Positions 1 to 4,519 of a stretch of 7,858 nucleotides of DNA are shown here, piece by piece. The notes below the pieces were generated by a model. The model was given only the letters and a program-made list of their open reading frames with translations. It made no database searches and had not been told where the DNA came from. The position numbers and the translations under genes are program-made. Numbering within the stretch: the stretch's first letter is position 1; every line of letters begins with the position of its first letter. Origin of the DNA: Omnitrophica bacterium RIFOXYB12_FULL_50_7 (lineage in GTDB: Bacteria; Omnitrophota; Omnitrophia; Omnitrophales; Aquincolibacteriaceae); the NCBI GenBank assembly GCA_001804345.1, contig MHFU01000052.1, forward strand, positions 1 to 7,858, given 5' to 3'.

Positions 1-3000
1 ATAAATTGAGCAGCAAACTTGGGAAGGAATAATGGTACTTGGTCGCTGAATGGCAGGCGGCGGATCTCATGAATAAAATCCAGCGTTTCCTGAAACGTCA
101 TATCCCGGGGTAACTGATAACGATAAACCGCGTCGATGCCATCGCCTCTTGTACTTACCGGGGTGAATTTGTTTCCTCCTTGAGCAAAAACACCGCGCTT
201 CACAAACTCAACTTCAACATGATCCGTAAGCGGAAGCCATGCGAGTTGATATTGCCTTGCATTTTCGATAACTTTTCCATTACCGGCAAAACGAGCCTGG
301 CTTAAATCGTCCGGAAACACTCTTGCATCTCTTAACCGCTTATCCCACGGTGTCTCTGCAGAGGAGGGATTCTTCAAATTTAAAAACGATGCGAGGCCTT
401 TTGCAAAACTGTCCGCCATGAGAGGCTCATGTCCCAATAGCACGGTTAACGCCAGAAAAGTTCCAAGAATTTTCAAGATCTTCCGCTGCATCCATCCCTT
501 GCGAAACAAAGAATCCGCCCCTGTCTGATCGAAAGACCGGCGCACTTCCGCGCGGGCTTTACTCTGGTCTCGGGTCTCGGGTTTCGGGTCTGGTTCACCC
601 CACACTTCGGAGCAAGTCACTAGAAGTTCGACGGACTGTGTGCCCGGATCCATTCCGAGGAGCTTGATCGTCGTTCCCCAGAACGGTAAAAATGCATCCC
701 CCTTGTTCATCCACTTGCTGTAGGAAGTTCTATCGTTAAACCAAACATGAACGTCAGCGCCCTTGGCGGGATCCATCGCCGCAACACTGACCCCCAGCCA
801 GTCGCTCGTTCCGACCATTTGTTTCAATTCCCCAACCTTGATCGTCATTGAAAATGATTCAGTCGCAGCTAGATCCCGCATCTCCGAGCGGCCATCACCC
901 CTGGCCACACCCGGTGTGGCCAGGGTCGGATCGAAAAGCTCAATCATTGCCCCGTCCAATCTAACTCCGATGTGCGCCATCTGAAGAAACCCGGCAAGTT
1001 TCAATACTGATCTGGGAATGTTAATCTGGCGCTGGCTGTCCGAACCTTCGATGACTGCACGTATATTGCTTCCAAGCGATGCCAGAAATAAACCCATATC
1101 CCGGTCAGCCCAAATTTTCCCGTAACTTTTTGCGATGGCCTCGACCAAACTCATAGGAATTAAAGCTATTTTTCCAAGACCAGGCGCGGTATATAAACCA
1201 AGCCTTTTTTCTTTTGCGATCTTCCCGGCAAATTCCTCGGGAATTTTGATCGTCACGGCCCCTTTTGCCGCCTGCGATTCCGCCCTCCCGATCATCCGAT
1301 CCAAAGTCCCGAGATCGACCTTGGGATTGGCAAGCAGAGTTTCATAGACCGCACGAACCTCGGCGCGGCCGAATGATTCGGCATAAACAGGGATCGCCCT
1401 CGCACCCTTCGCAAGCTGAAGCGGAACTTCGAACTTATGCATACCTTGCATCATGAGACGTTTATAAAATTCCTCGTGCCGTGGGCTGGGTTTTGTGATT
1501 CGCGGGCTGACAACAAGATAAGAAATATTCTTTGCCTCGAGAATACGTTTGATGTTTTCTTTGTGAAAGCCGCCGTACACCAAAACTGCCACATTAGGGT
1601 TTAGGGTATAGGCGTTAGGGGTTAGTTTCTCCAGACCTGAGTTTTTTCTATACCCTATACCCTGTACCCTATCCCCTAAAAAATACTGGTCCAACGTTCT
1701 GGAAATAGCTCCATCACGTTCCGCTGCGATTTCGTAGAACTTCACCGCCTCCCGGATATTCCTCTCCCACATCCTGGAAAGAATGAGGGTCTTGGACGCC
1801 TGGCTGAAAATGAACCGGGCGAACGAATCGGTATCGAACGCCTTGAGACTTTCCTTGACCGTCTCGTATTCCTCTTGAGACACCTGAAGATCATTCAACC
1901 GCCTGAGGAGGCCGAGGATTTTGTAATACTGAAAAAGCTGTTTGTCAGCCGCGTCATGCAAATAAGTTTCTGCCATCGTTTGATCGAGCTTGCTGAGTTC
2001 GCCAAAGACCTCGCGGGCATCGATGTATCTGGCTTTTTCGATTACTGTCGGGTCGTTTGAGCGAACGGCCTCGAGGACAAATTGCAATAAAGGCGCGATT
2101 TCTTTTAAAACATTCGCTGATGCGAAACCATCCCCACTCCCGAGGAGTGACTTCGTCCCACCTCGGGAGTGTAAAGTCTGCGGTCTATGGTCTCCGGTCT
2201 GTGGTCTGAACAGCGAAGCTGTTCGCCCAAGATACGTGAAAAGATCGAGCTTCTTCGCGTCAAACTGCTCCTTCATCTTGAGCCATTCCCTGAATTCCTT
2301 GGGAAATCTGGCATCTGCAAGCGACTTGAATTCCTTTTCGAGCGCCTTGAGATCTCGGGTGATGGCATCTTTTTTTGCGTCAGAAAGACGGTACTGCTCG
2401 ACATTCTCCTTGTGGAGCTTGAGGGAATCCGCGCCGATCAATTCAAAATCAGCGCTAAGCGGTAAGGGGTAAGCGGTAAGTTCTTTTTTGTTTTTGCTTA
2501 TCACTTTACGCTTATCGCTTATCGCTGATCTGTTGATGTGCGCATATTCCGCACCGCCGACGCGGAGATGGTCCATGAAAAAATAAGCGACTTTCTCGCG
2601 GAGCTTCGGATCCTGGATGAACCCGAAATATTTGTCCGTGGGGACCGGACCTTCGTAACCTTCTTCAAAGACAGTTTTGATACCGTAATTCGCGACGAGA
2701 TGTTCGATGATCTTCGCGATATTTTCCTGCGCCTCAAGAGAGTCGTGGGCGTCTTGGATATACACGACCATTCGGTCGTGAGTCGCTAGTCGCTGGTCAC
2801 TGGTCGCTGGCATGCTTTCGTTGCGCGTTGTGCGTTGCGCGTTGTACGTTTCTTGTATGAAACCAAGTTCGGGAGGGATCCGGATCTCACGATCACGGGC
2901 TAAGCGAAGGAGACCGGATGGATTCCCTCCCTGAACTTGGGTGTCAACGAATTGGGCGAATGCCTGAGGTGCGGAGTTGAGAAGTCCCGTAAACAGAAAA

Positions 3001-3071
3001 AGCGCCGCAGTGATGATAGCGACGCCTCGTTTGAATGGATGACTCCCTAAGGAAGTATTTTGTATTCTCAT
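1..3071 (-). CDS. Large secreted repeat-laced protein with possible ChaN/TraB-Tiki-like domain (partial)
   Basis: The minus frame is open for 1023 codons from ATG at 3071-3069 to the window edge; the C-terminus is missing. No alternative start lies between this ATG and the upstream stop (3102-3104), and the ATG begins a clear Sec signal peptide: FKRG, a hydrophobic run at about 17-31, then a likely cleavage site after AFA (37-39). Residues 103-141 hold VVYIQDAHDSLEAQENI and FEEGYEG (H109, E136, E137). Residues 496-517 hold VLVYGGFHKENIKRIL, a GxxH motif (G500 to H503). A leading histidine, an acidic EG motif and a late GxxH followed by a helix recall the ChaN/TraB/Tiki-type haem-binding or hydrolase-like superfamily; this is inference at low confidence. 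The rest is unrecognised. Repeat-derived blocks lie at residues 44-70, 75-84, 88-100, 181-209, 283-313, 465-493, 716-725 and 827-836. A hydrophobic segment lies at 865-880. The Shine-Dalgarno signal is weak. It is divergent from marC and probably exported to periplasm or surface. Confidence 0.85.
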   Translation of the reverse strand, partial: MRIQNTSLGSHPFKRGVAIITAALFLFTGLLNSAPQAFAQFVDTQVQGGNPSGLLRLARDREIRIPPELGFIQETYNAQRTTRNESMPATSDQRLATHDRMVVYIQDAHDSLEAQENIAKIIEHLVANYGIKTVFEEGYEGPVPTDKYFGFIQDPKLREKVAYFFMDHLRVGGAEYAHINRSAISDKRKVISKNKKELTAYPLPLSADFELIGADSLKLHKENVEQYRLSDAKKDAITRDLKALEKEFKSLADARFPKEFREWLKMKEQFDAKKLDLFTYLGRTASLFRPQTGDHRPQTLHSRGGTKSLLGSGDGFASANVLKEIAPLLQFVLEAVRSNDPTVIEKARYIDAREVFGELSKLDQTMAETYLHDAADKQLFQYYKILGLLRRLNDLQVSQEEYETVKESLKAFDTDSFARFIFSQASKTLILSRMWERNIREAVKFYEIAAERDGAISRTLDQYFLGDRVQGIGYRKNSGLEKLTPNAYTLNPNVAVLVYGGFHKENIKRILEAKNISYLVVSPRITKPSPRHEEFYKRLMMQGMHKFEVPLQLAKGARAIPVYAESFGRAEVRAVYETLLANPKVDLGTLDRMIGRAESQAAKGAVTIKIPEEFAGKIAKEKRLGLYTAPGLGKIALIPMSLVEAIAKSYGKIWADRDMGLFLASLGSNIRAVIEGSDSQRQINIPRSVLKLAGFLQMAHIGVRLDGAMIELFDPTLATPGVARGDGRSEMRDLAATESFSMTIKVGELKQMVGTSDWLGVSVAAMDPAKGADVHVWFNDRTSYSKWMNKGDAFLPFWGTTIKLLGMDPGTQSVELLVTCSEVWGEPDPKPETRDQSKARAEVRRSFDQTGADSLFRKGWMQRKILKILGTFLALTVLLGHEPLMADSFAKGLASFLNLKNPSSAETPWDKRLRDARVFPDDLSQARFAGNGKVIENARQYQLAWLPLTDHVEVEFVKRGVFAQGGNKFTPVSTRGDGIDAVYRYQLPRDMTFQETLDFIHEIRRLPFSDQVPLFLPKFAAQF
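565..592. repeat. Degenerate heptamer array (GGGTCTC type), four copies
   Basis: TGGTCTC, GGGTCTC, GGGTTTC and GGGTCTG follow one another at exact 7-bp spacing. The array lies inside the large minus-strand gene and is read in frame as residues 827-836 (PDPKPETRDQ). No copy is flanked by target-site-like duplications that I can see. Confidence 0.85.
899..925. repeat. Perfect 27-nt palindrome
   Basis: CCCTGGCCACACC (899-911) and GGTGTGGCCAGGG (913-925) are exact reverse complements around a single C at 912. It lies inside the large minus-strand gene and is read as about residues 716-725 (TLATPGVARG). A 13-bp perfect stem with one central base is unlikely to arise by protein coding alone. Confidence 0.9.
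1595..1678. repeat. 84-bp inverted element with heptamer arms (TAGGGTA type)
   Basis: The left arm (1595-1625) is TAGGGTT, TAGGGTA, TAGGCGT, TAGGGGT, TAG. The right arm (1648-1678) is CTATACC, CTATACC, CTGTACC, CTATCCC, CTA, which is the same heptamer type inverted. The arms are 31 bp each and match at 23 of 31 positions, with a 22-bp spacer. Total length is 84 bp, twelve heptamers or 28 codons. It is read in frame as about residues 465-493 of the large gene. Confidence 0.9.
2135..2171. repeat. Inverted repeat with 11-bp perfect arms
   Basis: CACTCCCGAGG (2135-2145) pairs exactly with CCTCGGGAGTG (2161-2171) around a 15-nt loop. It abuts the heptamer array at 2174 and lies in the reading frame of the large gene, as residues 301-313. 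Confidence 0.85.
2174..2208. repeat. Degenerate heptamer array (GGTCT core), five copies
   Basis: AAGTCTG, CGGTCTA, TGGTCTC, CGGTCTG and TGGTCTG at exact 7-bp spacing. Read in frame on the minus strand it gives RPQTGDHRPQT, within the large gene. Confidence 0.85.
2208..2224. repeat. Small perfect hairpin next to the heptamer array
   Basis: GAACAGC (2208-2214) and GCTGTTC (2218-2224) pair exactly around a GAA loop. It directly follows the heptamer array, making a continuous block of repeats from 2135 to 2224. Confidence 0.65.
2447..2530. repeat. 84-bp inverted element with heptamer arms (GATAAGC type)
   Basis: The left arm (2447-2481) is AATCAGC, GCTAAGC, GGTAAGG, GGTAAGC, GGTAAGT. The right arm (2496-2530) is GCTTATC, ACTTTAC, GCTTATC, GCTTATC, GCTGATC. 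The 35-bp arms match as inverted repeats at 26 of 35 positions around a T-rich 14-bp spacer. Total length is 84 bp, read in frame as about residues 181-209 of the large gene. Confidence 0.88.
2773..2810. repeat. Degenerate heptamer array (TGGTCGC type), five copies
   Basis: CGGTCGT, GAGTCGC, TAGTCGC, TGGTCAC and TGGTCGC at exact 7-bp spacing, then a partial TGG. It encodes residues 88-100 of the large gene, directly before the conserved VVYIQDAHDS motif. Its first copy also pairs with 2763-2769 in a 7-bp hairpin (CACGACC / GGTCGTG). Confidence 0.85.
2821..2848. repeat. Degenerate heptamer array (TTGCGCG type), four copies
   Basis: TTGCGCG, TTGTGCG, TTGCGCG and TTGTACG at exact 7-bp spacing, 10 bp from the previous array. 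All differences between copies are transitions. Read in frame it gives about residues 75-84 (YNAQRTTRNE) of the large gene. Confidence 0.85.
2863..2940. repeat. 78-bp imperfect inverted repeat
   Basis: CCAAGTTCGGGAGGGA (2863-2878) pairs with TCCCTCCCTGAACTTGG (2924-2940) with one bulged base. Inside it TCCGG (2879-2883) pairs with CCGGA (2914-2918), and TCTC (2885-2888) with GAGA (2910-2913). The 78 bp are read in frame as about residues 44-70, immediately after the predicted signal peptide of the large gene. Confidence 0.8.
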
Positions 3072-3113
3072 TTGCTTAGCCCGAAAACTTTTACAAGATG
3101 CTTAGTAATCTGA

Positions 3114-3141
3114 AAGATAGCACCTATTTCCTACTGGTCAA
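3114..3141 (-). promoter_or_regulatory. Candidate sigma70-type promoter of the large minus-strand gene
   Basis: Reading the minus strand, TTGACC (3141-3136) is separated by 16 bp from TATCTT (3119-3114). The -35 box matches the consensus at five of six positions and the -10 box at four of six. Transcription would start near 3107, leaving a leader of about 35 nt before the ATG at 3071. Sequence match only; other placements are possible. Confidence 0.35.
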
Positions 3142-3295
3142 ATGGCGGGATATCCGGAATGTTTCATCTCTCTTGGATGTTATAAATTGCCATATATTGC
3201 AAATCTCAAATCTCCAAAAACTCGACGATGGAACACGCAATCCGAGGGCGCTGCCAGCAGGACTTATCTCTAAAGGATAAAGGAGCGGAGATTCC

Positions 3296-3310
3296 ATGCC
3301 GATGTCTTAA
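3296..3310 (+). CDS. Possible 4-codon leader mini-ORF ahead of marC
   Basis: ATG CCG ATG TCT TAA (product MPMS) follows the best ribosome binding site of the region: AGGAG at 3281-3285 and CGGAG at 3286-3290, the latter 5 nt from the ATG. Its stop lies 4 nt before the first likely marC ATG at 3315. Ribosomes ending here could restart on marC, so this may be a coupling leader. Alternatively the purine-rich stretch is simply a poorly spaced site for marC itself. It is too short to be judged from coding statistics. Confidence 0.25.
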   Translation: MPMS

Positions 3311-3314
3311 GGCC

Positions 3315-3947
3315 ATGATGAACTCTCTTGATTTTGCGATCCTTTCATTCACCTCCCTTTTTGTCATCGTGGATCCGATAGGGCTCATCCCCGCCTTTTT
3401 GGCCATGACCCAGCAAAACACGAGTCAGGAGCGGGTCCACATGGCCCGGCTGGCTTCTCTGATCACATTCGCGATATTGATCTTGAGCTTTTTTTTCGGT
3501 CAAAAATTGCTTTTGGCTTTCGGGATCACGCTTCCGGCCTTTGAAATCGCCGGGGGCATTGTTCTTCTCCTGGTGGCTCTGGACATGTTGCAGGCCCGTC
3601 GCACGGCAATCAAGGAAACTCAGGAAGAAAAGGCTGAGGGCATCACCAAACACGATGTTGCCATTACTCCTATGGCAATCCCGATGCTCGCAGGCCCGGG
3701 CGCCATCACCGCAGTCATTCTCCTAGCAAATAAGGCTGAAACAGCCGCGCATCATATGATCCTGGCAGGCGCTATCTTCCTTGTCTCGGCCCTGACATTC
3801 TTGATCCTCGGGTTCGTAGCCACCCGATCCAAAATACTCAGCGTGATCGCCCTCAAGATCACCGGCCGCCTCATGGGCCTCATCCTCGCCGCAATCGCGG
3901 TTCAGTTCATCCTGAACGGCATTCTAGCAGCCCGCCTTTTTAGCTAA
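3315..3947 (+). CDS. MarC family (UPF0056) inner-membrane protein
   Basis: A 210-residue polytopic inner-membrane protein with about six hydrophobic helices, near residues 7-29, 45-64, 68-90, 115-135, 143-165 and 185-205. A charged cytoplasmic-type loop (about 93-113) splits the two halves. Family hallmarks are the first-helix motif VIVDPIGLIPAFL and its second-half counterpart AIPMLAGPGAITAVI. These mark the MarC/UPF0056 family, within the LysE-like transporter superfamily. The substrate is unknown, and the Mar name is historical rather than proof of drug resistance. The frame is open from an upstream ATG at 3228, but that 29-residue extension is polar and atypical. I therefore prefer ATG 3315 or 3318, with AAGG at 3309-3312 fitting 3318 better. 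No convincing hairpin terminator follows. The gene is separated from the next by about 120 bp holding a promoter, so it is probably its own transcription unit. Confidence 0.9.
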   Translation: MMNSLDFAILSFTSLFVIVDPIGLIPAFLAMTQQNTSQERVHMARLASLITFAILILSFFFGQKLLLAFGITLPAFEIAGGIVLLLVALDMLQARRTAIKETQEEKAEGITKHDVAITPMAIPMLAGPGAITAVILLANKAETAAHHMILAGAIFLVSALTFLILGFVATRSKILSVIALKITGRLMGLILAAIAVQFILNGILAARLFS

Positions 3948-3977
3948 TCAAAACCCAAAAAAATCCCGTTTGCCTCC

Positions 3978-4006
3978 TTGCATTCCGCTTGGGGCCTGTG
4001 TATACT
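3978..4006 (+). promoter_or_regulatory. Candidate promoter of the marR-tolC-RND operon
   Basis: TTGCAT at 3978-3983, a 17-bp spacer, then TATACT at 4001-4006. The -10 box matches TATAAT at five of six positions; the -35 box keeps the TTG core only. The spacing is ideal. The start of transcription would be near 4012-4014, giving a leader of about 57 nt. Confidence 0.55.
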
Positions 4007-4017
4007 TCAAAGTGTAG

Positions 4018-4043
4018 ATAGTTAATAGATTAAACTATTTAAC
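4018..4043 (+). promoter_or_regulatory. AT-rich dyad, candidate MarR operator
   Basis: ATAGTTAA (4018-4025) and TTAAACTAT (4030-4038) form a near-palindrome with one extra A. A second overlapping dyad joins GTTAA (4021-4025) to TTAAC (4039-4043). MarR-type repressors usually bind AT-rich palindromes of about this size overlapping or next to their own promoter. Here the dyad sits just downstream of the predicted transcription start and upstream of the marR ribosome binding site, which suits autorepression. The role is inferred from position and symmetry. Confidence 0.45.
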
Positions 4044-4055
4044 AGACAAACGATC

Positions 4056-4060
4056 AGGAG
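4056..4060 (+). promoter_or_regulatory. Ribosome binding site of the marR-type gene
   Basis: AGGAG lies 9 nt before the ATG at 4070, a good match to the anti-Shine-Dalgarno sequence. It supports that start codon over others in the frame. Confidence 0.7.
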
Positions 4061-4069
4061 TACTGACCG

Positions 4070-4519
4070 ATGAATGACCGCGAAGCCTTCGCAGCAAGCT
4101 TCAGAGAGCTCCATCCGAAGTTCTCCCGCCTGTACGCCCAAATGCTCAACCGGGTCGATCTGACCCTCCCTCAGTACACACTTCTTTATCAATTGATGCT
4201 CCTGGGCACCGTTTCCATGACCGAGATCAGCGGCCGCCTGGAGATCACCAAACCCGCCGTCACGAACCTTGTGGATCGCCTGGAAGAAAAGAGATGCCTG
4301 AAACGCGTCCCCCACACTGAAGACCGGCGCGTCATCCTGCTGGAGATACTCCCAAAGGGCAAAAAGATCATTACCGAGATCCAGGGACAAAGTCTCGACC
4401 TTCTCCTGAAGGCCTACGATCAATTCAATGAAAAAGAGCATCAAGTCATCAGCCGTTTCTATTCAACAGTTTCCAGGGTCATGGATGATTTTTTGGTGAG
4501 GACTAAAAATGAAAAATAG
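4070..4519 (+). CDS. MarR family winged-helix transcriptional regulator
   Basis: A 149-residue protein, the usual MarR length. N-terminal (about 1-30) and C-terminal (about 97-145) helices would form the dimer interface. The winged helix-turn-helix lies between them: TVSMTEISGRLEITKPAVTN at about 47-66 is the DNA-reading part, followed by LVDRLEEKRCLKR and the wing with DRR at 85-87, a residue pattern typical of the family. MarR proteins are usually dimeric repressors released by small ligands. This one heads an operon for a TolC-like channel and an RND pump, so it probably controls their expression and its own through the dyad at 4018-4043. Its last 11 bp overlap the channel gene. C76 sits at the end of the domain; a redox-sensing role would be speculation. 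Confidence 0.93.
   Translation: MNDREAFAASFRELHPKFSRLYAQMLNRVDLTLPQYTLLYQLMLLGTVSMTEISGRLEITKPAVTNLVDRLEEKRCLKRVPHTEDRRVILLEILPKGKKIITEIQGQSLDLLLKAYDQFNEKEHQVISRFYSTVSRVMDDFLVRTKNEK

Noticed and set aside
1595..1678. Resemblance of TTTAGGG-like units to plant-type telomere repeats
   Set aside because: The copies are few, degenerate, arranged as an inverted pair and lie inside a bacterial coding frame with no chromosome end.
565..2848. CRISPR array
   Set aside because: The repeat units are 7 bp, contiguous and degenerate, with no spacers of regular length and no cas genes nearby.
2773..2848. Diversity-generating retroelement variable region
   Set aside because: No reverse transcriptase, template repeat or adenine-specific substitution pattern is visible; changes include C/T as well as A/G.
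1..3071. Pseudogene or intergenic repeat region with only small fragmentary frames
   Set aside because: Checking every triplet of one minus frame shows no stop over 1023 codons, a proper signal peptide at the start, and stop-removing changes in the repeats.
3228..3314. N-terminal extension of marC from ATG 3228
   Set aside because: The 29 added residues are polar and Cys-rich, unlike MarC proteins, which begin just before the first helix; no good ribosome binding site precedes 3228.
3948..3977. Rho-independent terminator after marC
   Set aside because: There are A-rich runs but no stable hairpin followed by a T run on the plus strand.
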